Assembly: GCF_030407765.1 (NCBI RefSeq)
Contig: NZ_JASDCU010000001.1
Span: 124,001 to 188,000, forward strand
Direction: 5' to 3'
Source: Microbacterium sp. APC 3901
Lineage (GTDB): Bacteria > Actinomycetota > Actinomycetes > Actinomycetales > Microbacteriaceae
DNA length: 64,000 nucleotides
Positions 27,082-36,026 of this stretch are shown here, one piece after another. The translations under genes were made by a program, and so were the position numbers. The notes under the pieces were generated by a model. The model was not told the origin of the DNA. It ran no database searches and was given only the letters and a program-made list of their open reading frames with translations. The stretch's first letter is position 1. Every line of letters starts with the position of its first letter.

Positions 27082-28226
27082 TGGGCGACCGCGTGGTGCA
27101 CGAGGTCGAACCGCTCGAGCTGGCTACCCTGACGACGCTCCGCACAGGTGGGGCTCCCGAGCGCATGCTCGAGGCGTCGACCTCCGCCGAGCTGATCGAT
27201 GCGCTCACCGACGTGTGGTCGCGCGGCGAGGAGTGGTTCGTCCTCGGCGGCGGCTCCAACCTGTTCATCGGCGACGACCCGTTCGAGGGCACCGTCATCC
27301 GCATCCTCACCCGGGGCATCGAGGAGCTCCCGTCGCCGCACGCCGGACGTATCCGGCTTCGTGTGCAGGCCGGTCACGGCTGGGACGATCTCGTCGCCTA
27401 CGCCGTGGAACACGGGTATGCGGGACTCGAGGCGATGAGCGGCATCCCGGGCACCGTCGGCGCCTCACCGGTGCAGAACATCGGTGCGTACGGTCAGGAG
27501 ATCCAGGAGACCCTCGTCGAGGTCCAGCTGATCGACGAGGCGACGGGCGAGGTGTCTGTCGTCCCTGCGTCCGAGCTCGGGCTCGGGTTCCGAACCTCTG
27601 TGCTCAAGCACCACTACGGCGGTGTGCCGCAGCGCCGGGCCGTCATCCTGTCGGTCACGGTCGATCTGCTCGTCGCCGAAGAGCGCGTCGTCCGCGGCGA
27701 GCAGCTGCGCAGGGCGCTGGGTCTCGACTCTGACGCCCCTGTGCCGCTCACCTGGGTGCGCGAGCGGATTCTCGCGACCCGCGCCTCGAAGGGGATGCTG
27801 CTCGACGAGAACGACCCCGACACGCACGGCGTCGGCTCGTTCTTCCAGAACGCGATCGTGCCCGAGGTCGTGGCCCGCGCTCTGCCGCCCGAGTGCCCGC
27901 GGTGGCCGGTGACGCCCGACCTCGACACCGTCACGGTGATCCCGCTCGCCTCGTACGAGGGCTTCGTGCCCGCCGCGAAGACGGAGGCGCCGGATGTGAA
28001 GGTGAGTGCCGCCTGGCTGATCGAGCACGCCGGGATCCGCAAGGGTTTCAAGCTGCCGAGGTCGCGGGCATCCGTCTCGACCAAGCATGCTCTCGCCCTG
28101 ACCAACCGGGGCGGAGCCACGGCGGCCGAGGTCTCTGAGCTCGCCCGCTTCATCCAGAGCCGCGTCCATGCGGAGTTCGGGCTCGTGCTGCAGCCCGAGC
28201 CCGTGCTGCTCGGCGTCGAACTGTAG
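27081..28226 (+). CDS. murB: UDP-N-acetylenolpyruvoylglucosamine reductase
   Basis: MurB makes UDP-N-acetylmuramate, an NADPH-dependent step of peptidoglycan synthesis. The 381-aa flavoprotein has the FAD-binding GGGSNLFIGDDPFEGTVIRI and GYAGLEAMSGIPGTVGASPV segments, a YGQEIQETL segment, the catalytic serine region GSFFQNAIV and AAWLIEHAGIRKGFKLP. Start ATG overlaps the upstream MaoC gene. Confidence 0.94.
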   Translation: MGDRVVHEVEPLELATLTTLRTGGAPERMLEASTSAELIDALTDVWSRGEEWFVLGGGSNLFIGDDPFEGTVIRILTRGIEELPSPHAGRIRLRVQAGHGWDDLVAYAVEHGYAGLEAMSGIPGTVGASPVQNIGAYGQEIQETLVEVQLIDEATGEVSVVPASELGLGFRTSVLKHHYGGVPQRRAVILSVTVDLLVAEERVVRGEQLRRALGLDSDAPVPLTWVRERILATRASKGMLLDENDPDTHGVGSFFQNAIVPEVVARALPPECPRWPVTPDLDTVTVIPLASYEGFVPAAKTEAPDVKVSAAWLIEHAGIRKGFKLPRSRASVSTKHALALTNRGGATAAEVSELARFIQSRVHAEFGLVLQPEPVLLGVEL

Positions 28227-28232
28227 CGGCCC

Positions 28233-28844
28233 GTGCTCGAGTGGCTCCAGGCCGAGTGGCCTCAGGTTCTCGGTTTCGTCACGGGCGCGATCTGCGTGTG
28301 GCTCGCCGGCCGACGCAATGTCTGGAACTACCCGATCGGCATCGCCAATAACGTGGTGCTGTTCATCGTGTTCATCGGCGCGGGGCTCTATGCGACCTCG
28401 GTGCTGCAGGTCGTCTACCTGCTGATGGGTCTGCACGGGTGGTGGCGGTGGACGCGGGGCGCAGAGCAGAGCCGCACCTACGTCGTGAACACGCCTCGTC
28501 GCGCGTGGCCATGGCTCGCGCTCGCCGCAGTCGCCGGCACGGCCGTGATGGTGTGGGTGCTCATGTCGTTCACCGACTCGCAGGTCGCGATCGCCGATGC
28601 CGCGACCACCGCCGCGAGCCTCGTGGCGCAGTACATGCTGAACCGCAAATGGATCGAGAACTGGTTCGTGTGGATCCTGGTCGACATCGCCTTCGTCGGC
28701 CTCTCGATCGCCGCGGGGCTCTGGGTCATCGCAGCGCTGTACGCGCTCTTCATCGCCCTGTGCGTGATCGGCTACCGCTCGTGGCGTCAGGCGGCCGCTG
28801 TCGACCGAGAGACCTCCGCGGTCATGGCGCCCGCCCGAGGATGA
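28233..28844 (+). CDS. pnuC: Nicotinamide riboside transporter PnuC
   Basis: A 203-aa membrane protein with about seven segments and PnuC motifs (VCVWLAGRRNVWNYPIGI-like stretch, and YLLMGLHGWWRW). It moves nicotinamide riboside by facilitated diffusion, trapped by phosphorylation. GTG 28233 lies 6 nt after murB. The next gene encodes the NadR-like kinase/adenylyltransferase, which matches this role. Confidence 0.9.
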   Translation: MLEWLQAEWPQVLGFVTGAICVWLAGRRNVWNYPIGIANNVVLFIVFIGAGLYATSVLQVVYLLMGLHGWWRWTRGAEQSRTYVVNTPRRAWPWLALAAVAGTAVMVWVLMSFTDSQVAIADAATTAASLVAQYMLNRKWIENWFVWILVDIAFVGLSIAAGLWVIAALYALFIALCVIGYRSWRQAAAVDRETSAVMAPARG

Positions 28845-28854
28845 GGCGACGCGC

Positions 28855-29925
28855 ATGAGCGGACACGGTCTCGTCCTCGGCAAGTTCTATCCCTTCCACG
28901 GCGGGCATTCGCACCTGATCCGTCAGGCGCAGCGAGAGAGCGACCGGGTCACGGTGCAGGTGCTGGGTGCGTCGGTCGAGTCGATCCCGTTGGCGGTGCG
29001 AGCGGACTGGATCCGAGAGTCGCACCCGGGAGTGCGCGTCGTCGCAGCGATGGACGATGCACCGGTCGACTTCGAGTCGGAGGCGGCGTGGGACGAGCAC
29101 ATGGCGCTGATCGCTTCTCTGCTCGACGGTCCCGTCGACACCGTGTTCTCCTGCGACTCGTATGGCGGCGAGCTGGCCAGGCGCCTCGATGCGCGGTGGG
29201 TGCAGATCGACGAGGGGCGGCGGATCAATCCCGTCTCGGGCACGGCGATCCGTGCCGACGTCGCCGGCAACTGGCACGAGCTCGCACCGGCGGTGCGCGC
29301 GTGGCTGACCGCGCGCGTCGTGGTGCTGGGCGCGGAGTCGACCGGGTCGACGACTCTCGCCGAGGCCCTCGCCGGTCGTCTGGGCACGCTCTGGGTGTCG
29401 GAGTACGGCCGTGAGCACTCCGTGACCCGCGTCGGCGGGCTGACCGCGCCGTGGCGCAGCGACGAGTTCGACCTGATCGTCGACAGGCAGATCGCTCTCG
29501 AGCAGCATGCGCTCAGGCAGGTGCCGGTGCCGGTTCTCGTCTGCGACACGGACGTGCTCGCGACCGCCCTGTGGCACGAGCGCTACGTCGGTTCCGTGGC
29601 GCCGCGCCTGCATGAGGCGGCCACCGCGCACCCACCGCTCCTCTACGTGCTCACCGGCGATGAGATCCCCTTCGAGCAGGACGGCCTGCGCGACGGGGAG
29701 CACATCCGCCACGACATGCAGCAGCGTTTCCGCGACGTGCTCGCCGCGCGGGACGTGCCGTGGGTCGAGGTGCGGGGCGATGTTCCGACGCGGGTCGAGG
29801 CCGCGGCATCCGCTCTCGAGCCTCTCCTCGCCGCACACCTGAGCTTCGCTGTTCCGCTCGAGGCGCGGCCGCTCGACGAGCAGCGGGCGCTCCAGCAGGT
29901 CGCCCGATCGACATCGTTAGGATGA
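28855..29925 (+). CDS. nadR: NadR-like NMN adenylyltransferase / ribosylnicotinamide kinase
   Basis: The 356-aa protein has an N-terminal nucleotidyltransferase domain (GKFYPFHGGHSHLI, 9-22) and a C-terminal P-loop kinase domain (from about 155). It would turn imported nicotinamide riboside into NMN and NAD. The usual NadR DNA-binding domain is absent. The Walker A reads GAESTGSTT (159-167), with serine 165 in place of the usual lysine, as if the P-loop were atypical or inactive; I believe some actinobacterial relatives also lack it. ATG 28855 follows GAGG, 10 nt after pnuC. Confidence 0.87.
   Translation: MSGHGLVLGKFYPFHGGHSHLIRQAQRESDRVTVQVLGASVESIPLAVRADWIRESHPGVRVVAAMDDAPVDFESEAAWDEHMALIASLLDGPVDTVFSCDSYGGELARRLDARWVQIDEGRRINPVSGTAIRADVAGNWHELAPAVRAWLTARVVVLGAESTGSTTLAEALAGRLGTLWVSEYGREHSVTRVGGLTAPWRSDEFDLIVDRQIALEQHALRQVPVPVLVCDTDVLATALWHERYVGSVAPRLHEAATAHPPLLYVLTGDEIPFEQDGLRDGEHIRHDMQQRFRDVLAARDVPWVEVRGDVPTRVEAAASALEPLLAAHLSFAVPLEARPLDEQRALQQVARSTSLG
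29918..29923 (+). promoter_or_regulatory. Leaderless-type -10 box for the MoxR operon
   Basis: TAGGAT (GTTAGGATGA context) ends 6 nt before ATG 29930. It overlaps the last codons of nadR, so the five-gene block can be transcribed on its own. Confidence 0.5.
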
Positions 29926-29929
29926 TCGC

Positions 29930-31498
29930 ATGCCCGACCGCTGGAACCGAGTGTCCGCATCACCCACGAACCCCGGCACCGGCCACGGCGTCGAATCTCT
30001 GACAGCCGAAGACCTCTTCCGCCCGGTCGCGCGCGGCGCTGTGCCGCTGGATGAGAAGCTGCGCCAGGTCTATTACTGGATCGTCAACCGTGCCGTCATC
30101 TCGCCCTACTACGACATGGAGTTCTCACACACGGAGCCGCTGTCGATCGGGCTCGGGGATGCCGGAGCCACGGTGTCGCTTCCGACGCAGGCGTCGTTCT
30201 CGTCGAACGTCCTGGTGCCGCTGCTCACCTTCGCGGTCGGCGGCAAGTGCCTGCTCATCGGCGGACCGGGGCGCGGCAAGACCACCGTCGCCGTGCTCAT
30301 GGGCGTGCTCGCCGGCACAGCCTCCGACGATGTGCGGCGAAGCGTGCAGCAGGGGCAGCCGCAGTTGACGGTCAGCGATCTCGTCGGCATCCCGCTTCCT
30401 CGCGACCTGGTCGCCGCCGAACGTCTCGCCGACATCCGCATCGCCTGGCGTGAGTGGCTCGGGCTGCCCGTCAAGATCATCGACGAGTACAACCGCATCC
30501 CCACCAAGACCCAGTCGGCGCTGCTGACGATGGTGGCCGAGGGGTACGTCGAGAGCCACGATCAGATGCGCCGCACCGCGCCGGACGGCGGAGTGGAGAG
30601 CTGGTTCTTCACGGCCAACGACGACGCGGGCGGCGGCACCTTCCCTGTCATCCAGGCACTCCGCGACCGGATGGACGTGACGGTGCAGGCGGCCGGATTC
30701 AACAGCCGGTTCTTCGACGAGCTGATCACCCGCGTCGAGGCGGGGGAGAAGCCCGAAGAGCATGTGCCCGCCGAGCTGACGTTCGATCCGGCCGAGCAGA
30801 CCGAGATGCGTGCGCAGATCCGCGGGGTGCCGATTCCGGATGCCGTGCGCGAGCGCCTGCGTTTCTTCCTCAGTCACTTCGAGTTCGTGCAGCATGGCGG
30901 GCGCCGCTTCGAGTACCGCACGAAAGACGTGGTGACCACGGCTGGTGGCCGGGTGGGCGAGGTGATCGAGGCGAACAGCGGCGCCGACCTCGAGATCGAT
31001 CTCGGCGCGCAGACCCGCAACGGCCTGTCGGTGCGCGCCCTGCAGACGCTCATCATCTATGCCAAGGCGATCGCGTGGTTCCGGGGCGCGGATGCCGTCG
31101 AGCTCGACGACGTCGCCGCGGTGCTGCCGTTCGTGCTCCGAGGCAAGCTGCTGCCGAACGCCACTCATCCTCGGTTCGATGTCGGGGCGGAGCGTGAGCT
31201 CAGCACAGACACGGTGAGCTGGCTGGCCGACCTGTTCACGCAGTCGTGTCGCCAGTACGACGCGCTCGGGCGCGAATCCGACGATGAGGTCGCCGCCCTG
31301 CTCGCGGAGTTCGACCGCGGGCTCGACGGCCTCCCGGCGCTCGAGGCGTCTCGACGCATCACCGCCGTCGAGGCCCAGCTGCGCCGGATCGCGACGGTGG
31401 GCAAGCTGTACGGACGCGACTTCGACGACGTGATCGCGCTGAAGTACCTGCATCAGCGGTATACGGCCTATGTGCGCTGGCAGGAGCTGCGCGGGTGA
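29930..31498 (+). CDS. MoxR-like AAA+ ATPase
   Basis: The 522-aa protein has Walker A GGPGRGKT (111-118), Walker B KIIDEYNRI (182-190) and a sensor-1 region around WFFTANDDAGG, with long N- and C-terminal parts beyond the ~300 residues of minimal MoxR proteins. MoxR ATPases typically work as chaperone-like partners of VWA proteins, remodelling a target or inserting a cofactor. The stop overlaps the next gene; a VWA gene is two genes downstream. The target is unknown. Confidence 0.85.
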   Translation: MPDRWNRVSASPTNPGTGHGVESLTAEDLFRPVARGAVPLDEKLRQVYYWIVNRAVISPYYDMEFSHTEPLSIGLGDAGATVSLPTQASFSSNVLVPLLTFAVGGKCLLIGGPGRGKTTVAVLMGVLAGTASDDVRRSVQQGQPQLTVSDLVGIPLPRDLVAAERLADIRIAWREWLGLPVKIIDEYNRIPTKTQSALLTMVAEGYVESHDQMRRTAPDGGVESWFFTANDDAGGGTFPVIQALRDRMDVTVQAAGFNSRFFDELITRVEAGEKPEEHVPAELTFDPAEQTEMRAQIRGVPIPDAVRERLRFFLSHFEFVQHGGRRFEYRTKDVVTTAGGRVGEVIEANSGADLEIDLGAQTRNGLSVRALQTLIIYAKAIAWFRGADAVELDDVAAVLPFVLRGKLLPNATHPRFDVGAERELSTDTVSWLADLFTQSCRQYDALGRESDDEVAALLAEFDRGLDGLPALEASRRITAVEAQLRRIATVGKLYGRDFDDVIALKYLHQRYTAYVRWQELRG

Positions 31499-32169
31499 AT
31501 CGCGTCCCCGTGCAGCTGGCGAATGCCCAGGCGCCGTTCCCTCCCGCAGAGCTGCCCGATCTCTCCGCCGCCGGTCTCGACTCCGCGCTCGCATCGATCT
31601 CGGTGCGGGGCGCTCACGGTGATCCGCTCCTGTTCGCCGGAGCGCTCGCCGCAGGCGTGGCGCAGGATCCCGCGGCGGTGACCGTTCGCGATCGGGCTCT
31701 CGATCTCGTCGCGGTCGCCGCCTGGCGCGCGGGCGCTCTCGGTCTGCGCGCTGACGCCCTCGATCGTCTCGAGCATCTCGACAGCCCCGAGCAGCGTCTG
31801 GCCGCTTCAGCGACGCTGGGAGTCGGAGTCGATGTGCTCGACGAGTTCCGGCGCCGACAGCGGGCGGATCGCTTCTGGTGGCCCGGTCGCGCCGACCAGC
31901 GCGGGTATGTGCTCGCCGTCGGCGGGTTCCGCGGAATCGGAGGTGCGTGGATCCGGCCTCCCGAGCGCGTCGAGACCCTGGCGGATGCCGGAGCCTTCGC
32001 CTTCCTGGTCGCGGGCTCGTGGTGGCGACTCGACAGCGATGCGTGGGGCGCGCGGCTCTCCGCGCTCTCCGAGGCGCCGAGCACGGTGCGCTCCCGCGAC
32101 GACGGGGTGAGCATCGTCATCGGACCGGACACCCATCTCGCGTGGGTGCACGTCAGGGAGCCGGCGTGA
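31495..32169 (+). CDS. Protein of unknown function in the MoxR-VWA operon
   Basis: A 224-aa protein that I do not recognise. It is Ala-rich and probably helical in the first 130 residues, then has an aromatic-rich part (DRFWWPGRADQRGYVLAVGGF, AGSWWRLDSDAWG) that looks beta-rich. It overlaps both neighbours by 4 nt (GTGA type), so its level is tied to the ATPase and VWA proteins. Its position between them suggests an adaptor or target (inference). Confidence 0.75.
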   Translation: MNRVPVQLANAQAPFPPAELPDLSAAGLDSALASISVRGAHGDPLLFAGALAAGVAQDPAAVTVRDRALDLVAVAAWRAGALGLRADALDRLEHLDSPEQRLAASATLGVGVDVLDEFRRRQRADRFWWPGRADQRGYVLAVGGFRGIGGAWIRPPERVETLADAGAFAFLVAGSWWRLDSDAWGARLSALSEAPSTVRSRDDGVSIVIGPDTHLAWVHVREPA

Positions 32170-34040
32170 GGGATCCTGCTGATCGAGTGCCGCTCACCGA
32201 CGACGCCCGCGCGGCGTGGGAGCGCGCGCTGGCTCTCTGGCGGGTGCGGCTCGACGACCCGGCGGTGCTTCCGGGCGCCGCCGACGAGCACGGGGCACCG
32301 GCCTGGTTCTCGTTCCCGCCGTCGGTGACCGTCGACCCTCGCTATCTCGCCGAGCGCGGCCTGGCCGATGAACTGTGGAGCATGTTCGCCCACGAGATCG
32401 GCCACCACGTGCTCGCCCCCAGCACACGGATCGATGCGCTGAAGATCGACCATCAGATGGCCAAGGCGATCGCCGCCGTGTCGCTGCGCTCGAACCCGGG
32501 GGAGGGCGCGCGACGCCTGTCGAACCTGTGGAGCGATCTGCTGGTCAACACGCGCCTCGCGCAGCTGCAGCGCGCGGAGCCGGGGAGCACGGCCACCGCC
32601 ACCCGCGATCTGGGCATCGTGCGCCTCGGCCGTGCACTCTATCCGGCGCCGGAGGGAAGCGCCGACCGGCTGTGGTGGGTGTGCTGCCGGGCATACGAGC
32701 TGCTGTGGCAGCTGCCCGCCGGCACCCTCTGCGCGCTCGAGCCGCCGAGGCGGCCGGCGCGGGCGATCACGCAGACCGACCTCGTGCCGTTGAGCCGGAT
32801 CCCCGAGAAGCACCGCGAGAAGGAGCGCCTGCTGCGTGCGGCGCAGGCCGAGAGCGCACGGGTGGCCGCCGAGCTCGCCGGCGCGACCGCCACCAACCCC
32901 GGAGTGGACGCCGCACTCATCGCCGACACCGTGCGCACCTTCGGCACCGACCCGGTGTCGGGCGCCGCCCGATTCGGTGTGATCGCCGCGCCGTACCTGG
33001 CCGAGCTGGAGGGGGCTGCGCACAGCGGCCCGTCGGCGCCGGTCAGTGGATGCGGCGTCGACGACGCACCGGCGACAGCCGAGGAACTCGGTCGCATCCT
33101 CGCCGACCAGCGGCTGCGAGACGACCTGCCGCGGCATCCGGGGATGATGCTCGACCCCGATGGCGAGGACTCCGCGGATGAGGCGTCGAAGACGGGGCCG
33201 CGCAAGGACGGCCAGCGTCTGACGATCGCGCGGACGCTCGCGCTGTACGGCGAGAGCGGTGAGGATGCCGTGCTCGCCGCCTGGTACCGCAACGAGGCGG
33301 CCAGGTGGGTGCGTCCGTACACACGCCCCGCACCCGCGAAGCCGGTGGGCGGCATCCCCGGTCCTGACGAGCTGTGGGAGGTGGGCGATGCGCTCGCCGA
33401 CCTCGACTGGCCGCTGACGATGCGCTCGGGCGCCGTGATCCCCGGCGTCACCACCCGCCGGCGCTCCGAGCTCGACGACGAACCGCTCGTGCAGGAGACG
33501 AGTCTCGAGCTCGACCTCTACATCGACTCGTCCGGTTCCATGACGCATCCGCGGCAGGGCTCGCCCGCAGTGCTCGCGGGGACGATCCTCGCTCTCTCGA
33601 TCCTCCGCGGCGGTGGCCGAGTCAGGGTGACCAGTTTCTCAGGAGCCGGCGATGTGGCGGGGATGCCGCGCTTCGGCCGAGATCCGTCCGAGATCATCGC
33701 CGCGATCGCGCTGTACTTCGGTCGGTCCACGTCGTTCCCGCTCGATCTCTACTCCGCCAGGTACGCCGGCCTTCCTGCGGTCGGAGAAGGCGCGCCTCGT
33801 CACGTGGTGGTGCTGTCGGATGACGGACTGGTGTCGATGTTCGGGGTGGGCAACGAGCCGTATGCCGGTGTCGCCCGGGCCGTTCGCGAGGTGCTCACGA
33901 CCGGTACGCTCGTGCTCATGGACCCCCGGCACCAGGTCGCGACGCTCGCCGAACGCGACGGCTACGACGTGGTGTACCTCCGCACGATGGCCGAGGCACC
34001 CGCGGCGTGCGCGGCGCTGGCGGCGGCGCTGCATGGCTGA
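32166..34040 (+). CDS. VWA-domain protein with an N-terminal HEIGH metallopeptidase-like motif
   Basis: The 624-aa protein has an N-terminal segment with H76-E-I-G-H80, as in zinc metallopeptidases (FAHEIGHHVLAP), and a C-terminal VWA domain with the metal-site motif D454-S-S-G-S. The middle (about 200-440) is helical and Ala/Arg-rich. The combination fits the VWA partner of the upstream MoxR ATPase. GTG 32166 overlaps the previous stop; the frame runs upstream to 31878 without support. Whether the HEIGH site is catalytic cannot be told from sequence. Confidence 0.83.
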   Translation: MRDPADRVPLTDDARAAWERALALWRVRLDDPAVLPGAADEHGAPAWFSFPPSVTVDPRYLAERGLADELWSMFAHEIGHHVLAPSTRIDALKIDHQMAKAIAAVSLRSNPGEGARRLSNLWSDLLVNTRLAQLQRAEPGSTATATRDLGIVRLGRALYPAPEGSADRLWWVCCRAYELLWQLPAGTLCALEPPRRPARAITQTDLVPLSRIPEKHREKERLLRAAQAESARVAAELAGATATNPGVDAALIADTVRTFGTDPVSGAARFGVIAAPYLAELEGAAHSGPSAPVSGCGVDDAPATAEELGRILADQRLRDDLPRHPGMMLDPDGEDSADEASKTGPRKDGQRLTIARTLALYGESGEDAVLAAWYRNEAARWVRPYTRPAPAKPVGGIPGPDELWEVGDALADLDWPLTMRSGAVIPGVTTRRRSELDDEPLVQETSLELDLYIDSSGSMTHPRQGSPAVLAGTILALSILRGGGRVRVTSFSGAGDVAGMPRFGRDPSEIIAAIALYFGRSTSFPLDLYSARYAGLPAVGEGAPRHVVVLSDDGLVSMFGVGNEPYAGVARAVREVLTTGTLVLMDPRHQVATLAERDGYDVVYLRTMAEAPAACAALAAALHG

Positions 34041-34641
34041 CACCGAGGCGCTTCTCGCCGCCTGGAGCGAGCGCGCAGACGGAGAGGTCGACGCCTGGGC
34101 TCGGGCGAGGCCCGGGCCGGCGCTGGAGTCCGTCGCCGCGCGGATCTCCCGCATCCCGCAGGAGTTCCTCGACGAGCGCATCTCGCTCCGAGCGCTCGCC
34201 GGAGACGTCCTGGGCGGGCAGATCGTCGCGTCGAGGTTCGAGGACGACCCGCGGGTGCGCCAGGGCGCCGCGATCGGCCTGTGGCTCGTCGCCAGCGAAG
34301 GCGTCATCGAGCCGCTGCAGCCGGCGCTCGCGAGCGGGTGGGCCGGCCTCGCGGTCGACGCGCTCGCACTGCGCGTCGCCCCGGTCGCGTCGCCGTCGGA
34401 CTGGACCTCAGACGATGAACGGCGCACCGAAGCCGCGCGCACCTTCCTGCTCTGGTGCGGATTCCTTCCGGCGGGCGAGGACGCCGCGACCGCCGCCTCG
34501 CTGTTGGCGGCCTGCGACTCGCTCGCTCGCAACAGGGCGCTCGCCGATGCGTTCGAGGGGCACCGGCACAGGGCCGAGATCGCCCGCAAGCTCGCCGAAG
34601 CGCGACGCAAGGAAGCGGCTGCGCGGTACTCCAGTGAGTGA
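34033..34641 (+). CDS. Helical protein of unknown function (HEAT-like)
   Basis: A 202-aa, Ala/Arg/Glu-rich, mainly helical protein with segments such as DPRVRQGAAIGLWLVASEGVI and LASGWAGLAVDALALRV that recall HEAT-type repeats. I do not recognise the family. It overlaps the VWA gene by 8 nt and the next gene by 8 nt. Confidence 0.72.
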   Translation: MADTEALLAAWSERADGEVDAWARARPGPALESVAARISRIPQEFLDERISLRALAGDVLGGQIVASRFEDDPRVRQGAAIGLWLVASEGVIEPLQPALASGWAGLAVDALALRVAPVASPSDWTSDDERRTEAARTFLLWCGFLPAGEDAATAASLLAACDSLARNRALADAFEGHRHRAEIARKLAEARRKEAAARYSSE

Positions 34642-35995
34642 TCCCGACCTCAGCGGGGCGCTCGCGCTCGCCGAATACGCACCGGGGGAGGCCGCGGTGC
34701 TCTCCGACGCCGAGCGCTGGCCGACGCTCGACGCCGCAGGCATCGTGCGGTTGACGCACTGGCGAGAACACCCCGACGCCCCGCGCTGGACGCATGCCAC
34801 GGGCGACCGACTCACCGCCGAACAGGTGCAGCGGGTGCGGCATCCGCTGTCGACCGACGACTGGCTGATCGATCATCTCGCCACCGCACGACGCACGCTG
34901 CGCTATCGCGGGATGCCGGCTGACTCCGCGCTCGACGACTTCCCCACGATCTCGCGGACGGACCTCGTCGACGACCTCGCGGCCTTCGTGCCGCTCGACG
35001 TGGATCTCTCCCGGATGCTGCACGGCACGAGTTCCGGCTCGACCGGCGCAGCGCTGCTCATCCCCGATGACGTCGAGGAGGTCGCGCGCGGCTTTCACCT
35101 GCTCGTCGCGCTCGCGGCGTCTGCGGGTGCCGCGGTGACGATCGACGGCGAGCGCATGGCGGTGGCGAACCTCGTCTTCCAGCGGCAGGCCTTCACGTAT
35201 GTGTCCGTGATCTCGAGCTTCGCGCACCGGGCCATGGCACGACTCAACCTGCATCCGATGTCGTGGAGCGGTCTCGACGCCCGCTCGCGATTCCTGGCCG
35301 AGGCGGATCCGCAGATCCTCAGCGGGCACCCGACGAGTCTCGCCGAGCTGCTCGACGCCGGACTCGACTCTGTGCTGCATCCCGCCGTCATCTTCTCCGG
35401 CGCGATGGCGCTGTCGGCCGCGCTGCGCGCACGGCTGGAGACGGCGTTCGAGTGCCCCGTGATCGACGTGTACGGGTTGCACGAGACACGCCCGATCGCC
35501 GCGCGCACCGATGACGGGCCGTTCCGCGTGCTCGACCGCCGAGTGCACGTCGAGGTGTGGGATCCTCGACGCGAGGTCGCGCTGCCGCCGGGGGCGATGG
35601 GCGAGATCGTCGTGACCGCGGGAGAGAACCCGCTGCTGCCGCTCGTGAGATACCGCACGGGTGATTACGGGCGCCTGGTGCGGCTCGATGACGGGGCAGT
35701 GGGGATCGCCGACCTCGAGGGGCGGGAGAACACGCGGTTCCGGGCCGGCGACGGCACACTCGTGCCCTGTGTCGAGCTCACGCAGCATCTGCAGGCACAC
35801 GGTGCGCAGGGATGGTCGATCGACCAGGATGCCGCCGGTCGTGTGCACGCCGTGATCGCGGGAGGGGACGAGCCCGGCATCCGCGCGGCTCTGCACGCAC
35901 TGCTCGGGGCCGAGATCGAGTTGCGGCGGGTCACGCGCCTGATCGACCTCGGCGAGGGCAAGCCGCGGCGCTACCGCAGCATGGTGCCCGACTGA
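34634..35995 (+). CDS. PaaK-like adenylate-forming enzyme
   Basis: A 453-aa protein of the phenylacetate-CoA ligase/LuxE-like branch of the adenylating enzymes: GTSSGSTGAA (131-140), a YGLHETRPIAAR segment, VRYRTGDYGRLVRL and a small C-terminal domain ending near GEGKPRRYRSM. It would activate a carboxylate as an acyl-adenylate; neither substrate nor acceptor is clear. GTG 34634 overlaps the previous gene. Its fixed place as the last gene of a MoxR-VWA operon is unusual for a catabolic ligase. Confidence 0.75.
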   Translation: MSDPDLSGALALAEYAPGEAAVLSDAERWPTLDAAGIVRLTHWREHPDAPRWTHATGDRLTAEQVQRVRHPLSTDDWLIDHLATARRTLRYRGMPADSALDDFPTISRTDLVDDLAAFVPLDVDLSRMLHGTSSGSTGAALLIPDDVEEVARGFHLLVALAASAGAAVTIDGERMAVANLVFQRQAFTYVSVISSFAHRAMARLNLHPMSWSGLDARSRFLAEADPQILSGHPTSLAELLDAGLDSVLHPAVIFSGAMALSAALRARLETAFECPVIDVYGLHETRPIAARTDDGPFRVLDRRVHVEVWDPRREVALPPGAMGEIVVTAGENPLLPLVRYRTGDYGRLVRLDDGAVGIADLEGRENTRFRAGDGTLVPCVELTQHLQAHGAQGWSIDQDAAGRVHAVIAGGDEPGIRAALHALLGAEIELRRVTRLIDLGEGKPRRYRSMVPD

Positions 35996-36014
35996 CAACG
36001 TCGTCCGTTGGCCG

Positions 36015-36020
36015 TACACT
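36015..36020 (+). promoter_or_regulatory. Leaderless-type -10 box for the VOC gene
   Basis: TACACT ends 6 nt before ATG 36027; no ribosome binding site is present. Confidence 0.5.
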
Positions 36021-36026
36021 CGCGGC

